From contig JAGFNJ010000002.1 of NCBI GenBank assembly GCA_017592775.1, positions 144,182-208,181 of the forward strand: a DNA stretch of 64,000 nt. Direction: 5' to 3'. Each line of letters begins with the position of its first letter. Within the stretch, counting starts at the first letter, position 1. The notes below the pieces were generated by a model. It saw only the letters and a list, made by a program, of their open reading frames with translations, searched no databases and was not told the DNA's origin. Of this stretch, positions 1 to 9,924 are shown one piece after another. This stretch comes from Candidatus Accumulibacter conexus (lineage in GTDB: Bacteria > Pseudomonadota > Gammaproteobacteria > Burkholderiales > Rhodocyclaceae). Both the position numbers and the translations under genes were made by a program.

Positions 1-1
1 C

Positions 2-187
2 AATCTGGTCAGGCCGATGCTGACCGGCTGGAAAGAGGTCGCCCCCGACCAAGGCCCGCCGGCAACGGGTGGCGGGCCACTGGCGTTCATCGTCGCGCTG
101 GCCTTTGCCGTTGCCGCGGTCTACGCCGGCAGCGGAGCGTGGCTGCCGCCGCCAGCCGCCGAACCGGTCTCCGCCCCCGCCTGGTAG
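2..187 (+). CDS. C-terminal end of an unidentified membrane protein (partial)
   Basis: The window opens inside a plus-strand reading frame whose last 61 residues are visible, ending at TAG (185-187). It contains one clear hydrophobic segment (around PLAFIVALAFAVAAVYAG) followed by a short Pro/Ala-rich tail. The preceding residues (NLVRPMLTGWKEVAPDQ) do not let me name a family. The upstream part lies outside the window. It converges with the cytochrome c' gene on the other strand, about 70 bases away. The frame was chosen because it alone gives a plausible transmembrane helix; the overlapping frames are Arg/Ala-rich shadows. Confidence 0.5.
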   Translation, partial: NLVRPMLTGWKEVAPDQGPPATGGGPLAFIVALAFAVAAVYAGSGAWLPPPAAEPVSAPAW

Positions 188-256
188 GAGGCGGGCGGCG
201 GGCGCAAAGCGCGCTGCCGGCCGCGACCGGGCGACCGACGGCGACGCGGACCGCAA

Positions 257-712
257 TCAGTCCTTGCGGTACTTGTCGTGGCAGGCCTTGCAGCTTTCGC
301 CGGTCTTGCCGAACTGCACCTTCACCGCGGCCGCGTCGCCCGTGGCAGCCACCTTTTGCAACTCGTTGGCTTCCTTGATGTAGGCCATCGCCAGTTCCTT
401 GACCTTGTCCTGTTCCTTGAAGAACTCCGGCTTGACGCGCGTCTTCTCGCTGCCGACATCCTTGTCGGTACCGGCGCCGAACAGTGCTCCCATACCGGAA
501 TTGGCCGTCGCCGCCACCAGATTGGCGGCAGCGACCACCTGCTCCTTGTTGTAGCTGCCTTCGAGATTGGCCTTGATCTTGCCCATGTTCCACGCCATGA
601 AGCTGTAGCCGGCCTTGCGGTACTTGATCATCTCTTCCGGCTTGAGTGCCTGCTGGGCGAAAACGGCCCCGGCGCAGGTGGTCAGCACGAGGGCTGCGAC
701 GACTTTCTTCAT
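257..712 (-). CDS. Cytochrome c' (periplasmic c-type cytochrome)
   Basis: 151 residues, the usual size for this family. A Sec signal peptide (residues 1-19, cleaved after AVFA) exports it to the periplasm. The rest is an alpha-helical bundle ending in the haem-binding motif CKACH at residues 141-145, the C-terminal position typical of class II cytochromes c. Cytochromes c' bind NO and are often linked to nitrosative stress or denitrification; that role is family knowledge, not shown here. A good ribosome-binding site (GGAGAGAAGGA) directly precedes the ATG. It appears monocistronic, with about 235 bases before the next minus-strand gene. Confidence 0.9.
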   Translation of the reverse strand: MKKVVAALVLTTCAGAVFAQQALKPEEMIKYRKAGYSFMAWNMGKIKANLEGSYNKEQVVAAANLVAATANSGMGALFGAGTDKDVGSEKTRVKPEFFKEQDKVKELAMAYIKEANELQKVAATGDAAAVKVQFGKTGESCKACHDKYRKD

Positions 713-947
713 TCCTTCTCTCCGTTGTGGTTGATAAGACAGGCACGGGAAGTACCAGAAGGCGTTCCTCCCGTGTGCTGGTCAGAGCGATCGCCACACC
801 CTCGGGCGACCGGCACCGCCGCGAGCCAGTCCCGGCAGCCGCCGCGGCATGGCGACGTCTCCAGCCGCGGCGGATTGTGCCACACTGCGCGGCATCGGGT
901 CTGTAACCGCGGTCACCTGGACAGCCCGCGCAGCCTGCCAAGGTGAT

Positions 948-1268
948 TCAGAGCGCGAAAACGTGCTTCGTCCGCAGGGTCCGCTGCTCGCTGACGAGCA
1001 GAAGCAGACGATCGATGTTGGGATGCCTGCCGGGGTTTGCCCGCGCCCCATCGACATGCTCGGCAAACAGTTCGAGGCCCTTGGCTGCCGCCTCGGGAGT
1101 GATCGCACCGTAGGTCTGCGCGAGATGGTTGTAGACCGCCAGCGCACCCTGGCTTCCCGCACGGTTTTCGATGCTGCCGGCGACCTCGCCAGCAGCATCC
1201 AGCAGGTGGATCGCCTGCAGGTGGGATATCCCGGGCAACTTGCGCAGATTCTCGGCAAAGGTGGGCAC
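948..1268 (-). CDS. DUF2322 family protein
   Basis: 106 residues, no signal peptide or membrane segment. The sequence (start MPTFAENLRKLPGI, later HPNIDRLLLLV) matches what I recall of the DUF2322 family, small cytoplasmic proteins common in Betaproteobacteria with no known function. It lies 3 bases downstream of the zinc-ribbon membrane protein and so probably shares the purB transcript. No catalytic motif is visible. Confidence 0.7.
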   Translation of the reverse strand: MPTFAENLRKLPGISHLQAIHLLDAAGEVAGSIENRAGSQGALAVYNHLAQTYGAITPEAAAKGLELFAEHVDGARANPGRHPNIDRLLLLVSEQRTLRTKHVFAL

Positions 1269-1271
1269 GGC

Positions 1272-1600
1272 CTACCTCCTCCAGTTGACGATCATGCCGA
1301 TGATGACGCCCGCCGCTGCGCAGCCGAAGGTCGTCATCAGCACCGGTGTCCACGTCGTCTGCTCGGGGCCGACGTAGGACGACCAGGCGGCGCTCGCCAG
1401 CCCGCCGGTCAGGAAACCGAACAGCCAGCCCAGCATGGCGCCACGCATCAGCGCGCCGCGCCGGCCGTCCTCGCCGCAGCAGTATGGGCAATACGGCGAT
1501 CCGACAGGCACCGGCTGCGAGCAACTCGGGCAGGCGATCATTGCCGGCGCCGGTTCGCCAGCCGGGTCCGTCGTCGCCGGAGAACGCTGATCGGCGCCCA

Positions 1601-1601
<1 letters not shown>
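1272..1601 (-). CDS. Small zinc-ribbon membrane protein
   Basis: 109 residues. The N-terminal third has two CxxC pairs (CPSC and CPYC, residues 24-42) that form a zinc-ribbon-like knuckle. Two hydrophobic helices follow (around GWLFGFLTGGLASAAW and GCAAAGVIIGMIVNW), so the ribbon should be tethered to the inner membrane. The start codon overlaps the purB stop (TGATG), which suggests translational coupling. Function unknown; it could recruit partners to the membrane, but nothing in the neighbourhood says which. Confidence 0.7.
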
Positions 1602-3055
<1,454 letters not shown>

Positions 3056-3056
3056 C

Positions 3057-3062
3057 TATAAT
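3057..3062 (+). promoter_or_regulatory. Extended -10 promoter element for the GST gene
   Basis: A perfect TATAAT with an upstream TG (TGCTATAAT) lies about 30 bases before the GST start codon. No good -35 hexamer is visible, as expected for an extended -10 promoter. Confidence 0.5.
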
Positions 3063-3092
3063 CGTGCGCAGTTTTTTACCATCGGGAATCAG

Positions 3093-3701
3093 ATGAAGCT
3101 CATCGGCTCACTAACCAGTCCGTACGTCCGCAAGACGCGGGTCGTCCTCGCCGAGAAGAAGATCGACTACGAATTCGAGATCGACTCGCCATGGACGCCG
3201 GAAAACCAGGTGGCCAACGTCAATCCGCTGGGCAAGATCCCGGTGCTCGTCCTCGACGACAACACCGCCCTGTTCGATTCGCGAGTCATCGTCGAGTACC
3301 TCGACAACTCCGCGCCCAACAACAAGCTGATGCCCGCGCCAAACCGCGAGCGTTCCGAAGTGAAGCGCTGGGAGGCGCTCGCCGACGGGTTGTGTGACGC
3401 CGCTGCACTGGTCTTCCTCGAGAAGAAGCGCCCCGCAACACAGCAGAGCCAGGACTGGATCGCTCGCCAGCAGGCCAAGATCATCAACAGTCTCGAATAC
3501 ATGTCCAGCGAACTCGGCGACGGCAACTGGTGCATGGGCACACACTTCTCGCTCGCCGACGTCGCCAGCGGCTGTGCGCTCGGCTACCTGGTCTTCCGTT
3601 TTCCGGAGATCGACTGGCGTGGCAAGCACCCCAATCTCGCCCGCCTGTATGAGAAGCTGATGCTGCGTCCGGCGTTCAGCGAAACCGTTCCGCAGGGCTG
3701 A
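3093..3701 (+). CDS. Glutathione S-transferase family protein (YibF-like)
   Basis: 202 residues. Thioredoxin-fold GST N-terminal domain (residues 1-75; MKLIGSLTSPYVRKTRVVL, cis-Pro region NPLGKIPVL, then FDSRVIVEYL), followed by an all-helical C-terminal domain. The whole chain resembles E. coli YibF, including the EALADGLCDAA and ALGYLVFRFP stretches. Cytosolic; likely binds glutathione, substrate unknown. The start at 3093 is set by the YibF N terminus and a GGGAA upstream; an in-frame ATG at 3042 would add 17 non-conserved residues. A SspA-type regulatory role is less likely. Confidence 0.88.
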   Translation: MKLIGSLTSPYVRKTRVVLAEKKIDYEFEIDSPWTPENQVANVNPLGKIPVLVLDDNTALFDSRVIVEYLDNSAPNNKLMPAPNRERSEVKRWEALADGLCDAAALVFLEKKRPATQQSQDWIARQQAKIINSLEYMSSELGDGNWCMGTHFSLADVASGCALGYLVFRFPEIDWRGKHPNLARLYEKLMLRPAFSETVPQG

Positions 3702-3844
3702 TTCTCCCGCACGGCGAGAGCGGGACGTCTTGCCTGCCTCGGCAAGTCGTTTCGGAAGTCAGTCAGCGATCGCTCAGAAAGCCGGCGGCGATCGTCGGCG
3801 CGAGGCCGCACTCCTCAGCTGGTGGGTGTCGTTCTGGGCGAGGC

Positions 3845-4801
3845 TCATTTCCCCGGCGCCGCCGGCCCGGCGACGGCCGTCGGATCCAGTCCCTGTGCGC
3901 CGACCTCGACGGCGTCCACCTTGCCGTCTTCCTGCAGCAGCGCCTCCTCCGACTTCCGGTTCAGCACGACGATGCTGATGCGGCGGTTGATCGAACTCAG
4001 CGGGTCGTTGCGATCGAACAGGACTGTCGACGCCAGACCGACGACGCGCAGGACCTTGTGCTCATCCATGCCGCCCGTGATCAGTTCGCGCCGCGATGCG
4101 TTCGCCCGGTTCGCGGACAGCTCCCAGTTCGAGAAACCCTTGTCGCCGCCGCCGAACTGCGCCGCGTCAGTATGGCCGGAAAGGCTCAGCTTGTTCGGCA
4201 CCGCGTTCAGCGCCTTGCCGATCTCGCGCAGGATCACCCGCGTATAGGGCTTCAGCTCGGCGCTGCTGGTGTCGAACATCGGCCGGTTCTGCTCGTCGAC
4301 GATCTGTATGCGCAGCCCCTCGCTGGTCACGTCCACCAGCAACTGGTTCTTGAACTGCCGGAGGGCTGGATTGCTTTCGATCAGTTTCTCGATGCTCTGC
4401 TTCAGTTCGCCGAGCATCACTTTCTCCAGCTCCTCGAATTCCCTGCGAGCCTGCTCGGCGTTGGTTTCCTTCAGGTTGACCGTCCTGCTCTTGGCGTCGA
4501 TGTCGCCACCCTTGACCTGGCCCGCCGTGCGCGTCAGATCCTTGCCGCCACCCTTGAGCACGCTCGAACTGTCGCCCGTTCCCGACCCGCCCTGCGAGGC
4601 GATCTTGAGCGGGTTCTGGAAGTAATCGGCAATGCCCTTGAGATCGCCGCTGGCGGTCGATCCCAGCAGCCACATCAGCAGGAAGAAGGCCATCATCGCC
4701 GTCACGAAGTCGGCGTAGGCAATCTTCCAGGCACCACCGTGGTGACCACCGGCAACCTTCTTGATGCGCTTGACGACTATCGGGCGCAGATCATCGCTCA
4801 T
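3845..4801 (-). CDS. motB: Flagellar motor stator protein MotB
   Basis: 318 residues. A short cytoplasmic N terminus precedes a single membrane helix (residues 27-45) carrying the proton-binding Asp31 in AYADFVTAMMAFF. A linker and plug region follow, then an OmpA-like peptidoglycan-binding domain (about residues 150-280, with LSLSGHTDAAQ and the NRRISIVVL end). It anchors the stator to the cell wall and conducts protons together with MotA. It starts 32 bases after motA with a GGGGAGAAT ribosome-binding site. The last 35 residues are a low-complexity tail. No other flagellar genes lie in the window. Confidence 0.95.
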   Translation of the reverse strand: MSDDLRPIVVKRIKKVAGGHHGGAWKIAYADFVTAMMAFFLLMWLLGSTASGDLKGIADYFQNPLKIASQGGSGTGDSSSVLKGGGKDLTRTAGQVKGGDIDAKSRTVNLKETNAEQARREFEELEKVMLGELKQSIEKLIESNPALRQFKNQLLVDVTSEGLRIQIVDEQNRPMFDTSSAELKPYTRVILREIGKALNAVPNKLSLSGHTDAAQFGGGDKGFSNWELSANRANASRRELITGGMDEHKVLRVVGLASTVLFDRNDPLSSINRRISIVVLNRKSEEALLQEDGKVDAVEVGAQGLDPTAVAGPAAPGK

Positions 4802-4833
4802 TCATTCTCCCCAGTCGGTCGCCAGTGCAGGGC

Positions 4834-5691
4834 CTACTTGCCCTTGCGATTCTTGAGCTCCTCTTCCAGCTCACGGAAACTCGGACGGACATCGGCCGCC
4901 AGTGCCTTGCGGCCAAACTCGACGGCCACCTGCGGCGCATATCCTGACATCGACGCCAGCAGGACGACCTTGATCACCTGGTAAATCTTCGACCCCTCCT
5001 GCGCCTTCTGCTCGAGCAGGCTGGCCACCGGCGAAACGAAACCGTAGGCGATGAGGATGCCGAGGAAGGTACCGACCAGCGCACCGCCGATCATCTTGCC
5101 GAGGACGGCTGGCGGCTCGCCCACCGACCCCATGACGTTGACCACTCCCATCACGGCGACGACGATGCCGAAGGCGGGCACCGCGTCGCCCACCTTCGAC
5201 ACCACATGACCGGGGGTCTCGGCCTCGTGGTGGTGCGTCTCGATTTCGATGTCCATCAGGCTTTCGATCTCGATGGCGTTGAGGTTTCCGCCGACCATCA
5301 TCCGCAGATAATCGGTAATGAACTCGATCACATGGTGGTCACCGGCGAGCGCCGGATACTTGCTGAAGATCGGGCTTTCCTGCGGATTCTCGACGTCGTT
5401 CTCGATCGACATCAGCCCCTCCTTGCGCACCTTCGCCAGAACCTCGAAGAGCATCGCCAGCAGGTCGATGTAGAGCGCCCGGGTATAGTGCGAACCCTTG
5501 AACAGGCTCGGTAGCGCGCCGATCGTCGTCTTGATGATCTTGATGTCGTTGGAAGCAACGAAACCGCCAACCGTCAGGCCGACGATCGCCACGTACTCGA
5601 GCGGCACCCACAATGCAGCCAGGCTACCGTGAACCGCGTAGGTTCCCAGCGCCGAAGCCAGAATGATGACGTAGCCAACAATCAGAAACAT
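4834..5691 (-). CDS. motA: Flagellar motor stator protein MotA
   Basis: 285 residues with four membrane helices (two near the N terminus, two at about residues 168-230) and a large cytoplasmic loop. The charged residues that contact the rotor (Arg89 and Glu97 by analogy with E. coli Arg90/Glu98) and the conserved Pro172 in DAVPAFGIVV are present. With MotB it forms the proton-driven stator. I start at 5691 (MFLIVGYVII), where AAAAGGGGGGG provides the ribosome-binding site; the upstream in-frame extension to 5790 is Arg-rich and unlike MotA. Confidence 0.95.
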   Translation of the reverse strand: MFLIVGYVIILASALGTYAVHGSLAALWVPLEYVAIVGLTVGGFVASNDIKIIKTTIGALPSLFKGSHYTRALYIDLLAMLFEVLAKVRKEGLMSIENDVENPQESPIFSKYPALAGDHHVIEFITDYLRMMVGGNLNAIEIESLMDIEIETHHHEAETPGHVVSKVGDAVPAFGIVVAVMGVVNVMGSVGEPPAVLGKMIGGALVGTFLGILIAYGFVSPVASLLEQKAQEGSKIYQVIKVVLLASMSGYAPQVAVEFGRKALAADVRPSFRELEEELKNRKGK

Positions 5692-5938
5692 CCGCCCCCC
5701 CTTTTCATGGCGCGTCCGGACGGCCCGGCTCCGCGAACCCGACCGTGATCGCGCATTGTAGCCACATTGAGCCACGTCGGCATCGGCCAATCGCCTTGAA
5801 TTGAGGCTGAAGGGCAGCGTTCCGGCCGCGTTCGCGCTGTCTCGACGCTGCGGCGGCGGAAGACCCTGCCCCGCCCTCTGGCGGACAAATGGTTTAAACT
5901 TGCCGCGTCCGCAGTCAGCTCCCGAGGCAAGCAGAAGA

Positions 5939-6484
5939 ATGAAGTTTTGCAGCGTATGTGGCGCAACGGTCGAACTGGCGATCCCGGCAGGTGACAGCCT
6001 GCCGCGGCACGTCTGCCCGCAATGCGGAACGATTCATTACCAGAACCCGAAGCTGGTGGTCGGCTGCATCGCCGAATGGCGGGACCGGATCCTGCTCTGC
6101 CGGCGCTCGATCGAGCCACGCTACGGACTATGGACCCTGCCAGCGGGGTTCATGGAGAACGGCGAATCGACCGCCCAGGCGGCGATTCGCGAAACCCTCG
6201 AGGAAGCCTGCGCACGGGTCGAGATCGGGCCGCTTTTCTCGCTCGTCAATGTGCCGCACATCAACCAGGTACACCTCTTCTATCGTGCCCGCCTGCTCGA
6301 CACCGGCTTTGCCGCCGGCCTCGAGACACTCGAGACACGACTGTTTGCCGAGGACTGCGTGCCTTGGCAAACGCTCGCCTTCCAGACTGTCGCCCTGTGC
6401 CTGCAGGCGTACTTTGCGGATCGGCGCAGGGGCCGATTCGGGCTGCACGAGGACTGCATCGGGCGCCGCGGCGAGCAGGCCTAG
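5939..6484 (+). CDS. Nudix hydrolase with N-terminal zinc ribbon
   Basis: 181 residues. An N-terminal zinc ribbon (CSVC near residue 4 and CPQC near residue 29) is followed by a Nudix fold. The Nudix box reads GFMENGE...RETLEEACA; the Ala/Cys at the usual Gly position is common in this zinc-ribbon subfamily. Predicted to hydrolyse a nucleoside diphosphate derivative, such as an NADH- or ADP-ribose-like compound; the exact substrate cannot be read. The ATG at 5939 puts the zinc ribbon at the N terminus. Its stop codon overlaps the end of the convergent TonB-like gene by four bases. Confidence 0.88.
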   Translation: MKFCSVCGATVELAIPAGDSLPRHVCPQCGTIHYQNPKLVVGCIAEWRDRILLCRRSIEPRYGLWTLPAGFMENGESTAQAAIRETLEEACARVEIGPLFSLVNVPHINQVHLFYRARLLDTGFAAGLETLETRLFAEDCVPWQTLAFQTVALCLQAYFADRRRGRFGLHEDCIGRRGEQA

Positions 6485-7245
6485 CGGGCATCGTCCAGCG
6501 TGAACTCGATCGGCAACAGGATGCGGAAGTCTCGCCCCTTGAGCCCCGCGGGCACAGCGGTGTCCGCAGAAGCCTGCTCGAGCATCGCCACCGCCTGCTG
6601 ATCGAGAGCGGCATGGCCGCTCGAACGTACGAGCGACAGTTGCGGACGCGGCTGCCAGGCGCTGACACTGACAGCCACCTCGACGCGCCCCTCCCAGCCA
6701 CGCTCACGCGCCAGCGCCGGGTAGCGCTTGAAGCGGCGCGAGGCGATCGCCAGATCGACCCGATACTGCCGCAGATCATCTGCACTGATAGCCGTGGCCG
6801 GGGTCGCTGCACCCGCCCGGGAGTCCGTCGCCTGCGTTTCGCGCGCCGCCGGCTGCGCGTCCGCAGCCGACGCGCCGCCAGCCGGCAAGGCGCCGGCTGG
6901 CGGCGATTGCGCCGGCCCGGGCCGCGCCGCTCGGGGATCGCGCGACGACGACGCTGACTGCGCGCCCACCGCGCGGGGTGCTGGCGCGCCTGGGGCTGCA
7001 GCAGTGGCTGCCGGGGGGGGCTCGCGCGCTCCCCGGCCGGATGCCGGGAACGCCGACAGGGCCCCGGTCTCGGCAGCGACTTCGGCAGGCGCGAACGGCC
7101 GATCAACGAGCCTGGCGACGACAGGATCGCCTGCCGTCACCATCGGCCGTTGCGGCAGACGATAGGCTGGCGCCAGCAGGGCTGCGTGCGCCAGCAGCGA
7201 AGCCAGCAGTGCCAGCAGGATCCGGCGGCGGGCCGCTTCAACCAT
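6481..7245 (-). CDS. TonB-like energy-transducing protein
   Basis: 254 residues. An N-terminal signal anchor (RRRILLALLASLLAHAALL), a long Ala/Pro-rich periplasmic linker (about residues 60-150), and a C-terminal TonB-like domain (RYPALARERGWEGRVEVAVSV written in part as YPALARERGWEG, then AALDQQAV). Such proteins transmit proton-motive force to outer-membrane receptors or secretins; no exbB/exbD or receptor is adjacent. The ATG at 7245 with GAGGGG just upstream is preferred over a TTG at 7260. The linker's composition is extreme but typical of TonB spacers. Confidence 0.75.
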   Translation of the reverse strand: MVEAARRRILLALLASLLAHAALLAPAYRLPQRPMVTAGDPVVARLVDRPFAPAEVAAETGALSAFPASGRGAREPPPAATAAAPGAPAPRAVGAQSASSSRDPRAARPGPAQSPPAGALPAGGASAADAQPAARETQATDSRAGAATPATAISADDLRQYRVDLAIASRRFKRYPALARERGWEGRVEVAVSVSAWQPRPQLSLVRSSGHAALDQQAVAMLEQASADTAVPAGLKGRDFRILLPIEFTLDDAR

Positions 7246-7501
7246 GGCCCCTCGCGCCAACGCGCTGCGCCGTACTCATGTCGATGCCCCCCGCAGCCGC
7301 GGTGCATGCGCCGCCGCTCGGCCCGGCCACTTGGCGTTGCCGACGACCCGTCGCACGCCGCAGTTTCGGCGCGGCGCCACCGCCGACAGGCGAGCGCCCG
7401 GCCGACGCGACGGCGCCGGCACACGGCATCGTGGCCGCTCGCTGCAGACGCGCAGTGCCGGCCGCGTGTGCGTCCGGACTTGGTCGCCGCTGCCAGCCCC
7501 G

Positions 7502-7642
7502 CTACTTGCCGATCTGCGCCTGATCCTCACGCATCTTCCTGCTGAAGAAGCGCGCGAACCAGACCGACATGCCAATCACGAAGACGATGACGAACAGACT
7601 GAACAGACCATAATCCGTCGAAAACAGCAGATCCCAAGCCAT
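7502..7642 (-). CDS. Small membrane protein, DUF3149-like, in the cco cluster
   Basis: 46 residues, starting MAWDLLFSTDYGLFSLF, with one membrane helix (about residues 12-30) and a basic then polar tail (FFSRKMREDQAQ). I recall DUF3149 proteins of this size beside cbb3 oxidase accessory genes. It begins 15 bases after the fixH stop, with GAGAGGAG as a ribosome-binding site, so it is the last gene of the ccoG-fixH unit. Possibly a small assembly factor or stabilising subunit of the oxidase; this is inference from position only. Confidence 0.7.
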   Translation of the reverse strand: MAWDLLFSTDYGLFSLFVIVFVIGMSVWFARFFSRKMREDQAQIGK

Positions 7643-7657
7643 CTCCAAGCTCCTCTC

Positions 7658-8197
7658 TCAATTGCCCTGCGCCACGGGCTTCGCCGGGCGCAGAGCGTGC
7701 AACCGCAACACCACCTCCGGCTCGACGACCCAGTCACCGAGCAGACGCCACTCCTGACCCTCATCTTCGAGGATGACGTGCCAGCGCCCCTGCAGCGGCC
7801 GCAGGGTCCCACCGTAGACCGACCCGCCCTCGGAGCGCAACAACAGCTTCTGATCCAGCCCCGGACGCGTCGGATGCGCGACGCGCATGATCAGCGAATC
7901 GGGGAGGCGGACGCCCTCGTTGGCCTGCAACAGGGCGCGAATCCGCTCACCGTTCGCCCCCAGGACCAGCTCGGCAACGACCCCGAGGTCGGCGGCGCGC
8001 TGATCGCGAGCCGTTCGCTGATTGATCCCCAGCCCTTCCTTGTAATAGTCATCGACGACCAGGCCATCATTGCTGACCACCGCCAGATAGGCGGTGACCA
8101 GACCGGCAACGACGACGACCAGTGGTCCGAGCATCAGCAGCCATGGCCAGGGCTCCCGATACCACGGCGTTGCTCGAGGCTGGGCAGGTTTGCTCAT
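7658..8197 (-). CDS. fixH: FixH family protein (CcoH), cbb3 oxidase assembly
   Basis: 179 residues. One N-terminal membrane helix (residues 17-42), then the typical YYKEGLGIN motif and a periplasmic beta-rich domain ending in the copper-pathway-type fold of FixH. Needed for maturation of cbb3 oxidase in other bacteria, where CcoH associates with the assembling subunits. Its ATG overlaps the ccoG stop (ATGA), so the two are translationally coupled. Confidence 0.88.
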   Translation of the reverse strand: MSKPAQPRATPWYREPWPWLLMLGPLVVVVAGLVTAYLAVVSNDGLVVDDYYKEGLGINQRTARDQRAADLGVVAELVLGANGERIRALLQANEGVRLPDSLIMRVAHPTRPGLDQKLLLRSEGGSVYGGTLRPLQGRWHVILEDEGQEWRLLGDWVVEPEVVLRLHALRPAKPVAQGN

Positions 8198-9609
8198 GGC
8201 TGGTAGAAGCTCGTCTTCTCGCTTACGGCAATCTGCGGATCATTCTCGGCGCGAACTTCGAAGTGGACCACGTTGGAACCCTTCTTGCCAACACCCGGGT
8301 CCACGCGCGCCGACAGCAGGAAGGTCTTCGACGACGCAGCCGGCACCTCGACGCTGCGATCACCGACGATTTCGATCCCTTCGAGCCCGCTGACACTGAC
8401 GGCAAAACGGTGCGCGGATTCGTCGGTATTTGAAATGTGCAGACTGAACACGTTCTCGATGCGCCCGTCGTCCGCCTCGCGCGACAACGTCGAGCGGTCG
8501 CGCAGCACGTCAACCTTCAGCGGCACCCGATGCGCCAGACTCCAGACAGTCGCCAGGATGATTGCCAGGAGGATACTGGTATAGAGGAGCGTTCGCGGCC
8601 GCAGCAGGTGTGCCACCATCTGCCGCGGCGAATAGTGCTGCGCGAGTGCGTTCTCTGTCGAGTAGCGAATCAGGCCGCGCGGCGAGCCCACCTTGTCCAT
8701 GACCTGGTCGCAGGCATCGATGCAGGCGGCGCAGGCGATGCACTCAAGCTGCAGCCCGTTGCGGATGTCGATTCCGGTCGGGCAGACCTGCACGCAAATG
8801 CTGCAGTCCACGCAGTCACCAAGCGCTGACGATTTCGCCGCCGCACCCTTGCGGCGTGCGCCGCGCGGCTCGCCACGCTCGGGATCGTAGCTGATGATCA
8901 GCGTGTCGGGGTCGAACATCACGCCCTGGAAGCGCGCATACGGACACATGTACTTGCACACCTGCTCACGCAGGAAGCCCGCCATCATGTAGAGGAAGGC
9001 GGCATAGAAGAAGATCCAGAAGGCCTCCCACGGCCCGAGGGCGAAGGCAGCAATCGCCGGCAGCAGTTCCTTGATCGGCGTGAAGTAGCCAACGAAGGTG
9101 ACGCCGGTCCACAGTGCGACGAGCAGCCAGAGAGCGTGCTTGATGAACTTGAGGCGGAACTTGCGCGCGTTCATCGGCTGCGCGTCGAGCTTCATTCGCG
9201 CCGGCCGCTCACCCTCGATCTTGCGCTCGATCCACATCAGGATCTCGGTGTACACCGTCTGCGGACAGGCGTAGCCGCAGAAGAGGCGGCCACCGACGGC
9301 GGTGACGAGAAACAGGCCATAAGCGGAGATGACCAGCAGAATCGCCAGGTAGATCACGTCCTGCGGCCAGAAGACCATGCCGAAGATGTAGAAGCGGCGC
9401 TCATCGATGTGGAACAGAACCGCCTGCCGGCCACCCCATTCGAGCCAGCACAGGCCGTAGAACAGCGCCTGCGTCAGGAAGACCATCGCCCAGCGCCAGT
9501 TGTTGAAGAGACCTGTGGTGCTGCGGGCATAGACGGTCCGGTGCTTCTCGTACAGCCCTTCGACGTTGATGGGAATTGCCTTGGCCTTGCTCGCGGCCGC
9601 CTGGTCCAT
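8194..9609 (-). CDS. ccoG: Cytochrome c oxidase accessory protein CcoG
   Basis: 471 residues. Several N-terminal membrane helices with CGYACP (residues 111-116), then a cytoplasmic ferredoxin-like region with two four-Cys clusters: Cys266/269/272/276 and Cys290/293/296/300. An Ig-like C-terminal domain completes the RdxA/FixG architecture. CcoG proteins have been described as cupric reductases that supply Cu(I) for the oxidase. Head of the ccoG-fixH-DUF3149 unit, which has its own FNR-like box 70 bases upstream and is therefore probably transcribed apart from ccoNOQP. Confidence 0.95.
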   Translation of the reverse strand: MDQAAASKAKAIPINVEGLYEKHRTVYARSTTGLFNNWRWAMVFLTQALFYGLCWLEWGGRQAVLFHIDERRFYIFGMVFWPQDVIYLAILLVISAYGLFLVTAVGGRLFCGYACPQTVYTEILMWIERKIEGERPARMKLDAQPMNARKFRLKFIKHALWLLVALWTGVTFVGYFTPIKELLPAIAAFALGPWEAFWIFFYAAFLYMMAGFLREQVCKYMCPYARFQGVMFDPDTLIISYDPERGEPRGARRKGAAAKSSALGDCVDCSICVQVCPTGIDIRNGLQLECIACAACIDACDQVMDKVGSPRGLIRYSTENALAQHYSPRQMVAHLLRPRTLLYTSILLAIILATVWSLAHRVPLKVDVLRDRSTLSREADDGRIENVFSLHISNTDESAHRFAVSVSGLEGIEIVGDRSVEVPAASSKTFLLSARVDPGVGKKGSNVVHFEVRAENDPQIAVSEKTSFYQP

Positions 9610-9677
9610 GATCTCAGCTCCGATCCATTTGAGAATTACAGCAAACTCTAATATTAGCTTCTGGCGCGAGAGCGAAC

Positions 9678-9691
9678 TTGATCTGAATCAG
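9678..9691 (-). promoter_or_regulatory. FNR/Anr-like box upstream of ccoG
   Basis: The plus strand reads TTGATCTGAATCAG: one perfect FNR half-site (TTGAT) and one with a single mismatch (ATCAG for ATCAA), with a 4-base spacer. Its centre is 31 bases from a -10-like TAATAT (minus strand, 9651-9656), close to the spacing of a class II activated promoter (box centred near -41.5). Expected to switch on ccoG-fixH under low oxygen. Confidence 0.55.
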
Positions 9692-9768
9692 CCGCGGCTG
9701 CATCGGAGTCAACAAGGCGGCTTCGTGCAAGCACGCCGCCGGCGAGTCGCCGGGATTGCCGCACAGGT

Positions 9769-9809
9769 GGCGGTCGCAGCGGGCGGTCGCAGCGGGCGGT
9801 CGCAGCGGG
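9769..9809. repeat. Three tandem copies of a 13-bp unit
   Basis: The unit CGGTCGCAGCGGG is repeated three times in a row without change in the 315-base gap between ccoP and ccoG. The rest of the gap (9610-9924) holds the FNR-like box and no convincing gene. The unit could be a variable-number repeat; no function is evident. Confidence 0.8.
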
Positions 9810-9924
9810 CGCGGGCAGTGGTCGACGAGGCGCATCTGGAAGGGGCCTCACCGCTGGATCTGCGGCATCTGGCTCCGGCAAGGGAAGAACGGAGCGGGCG
9901 ATCCGCTCCGTTCTTCAGGCACGA

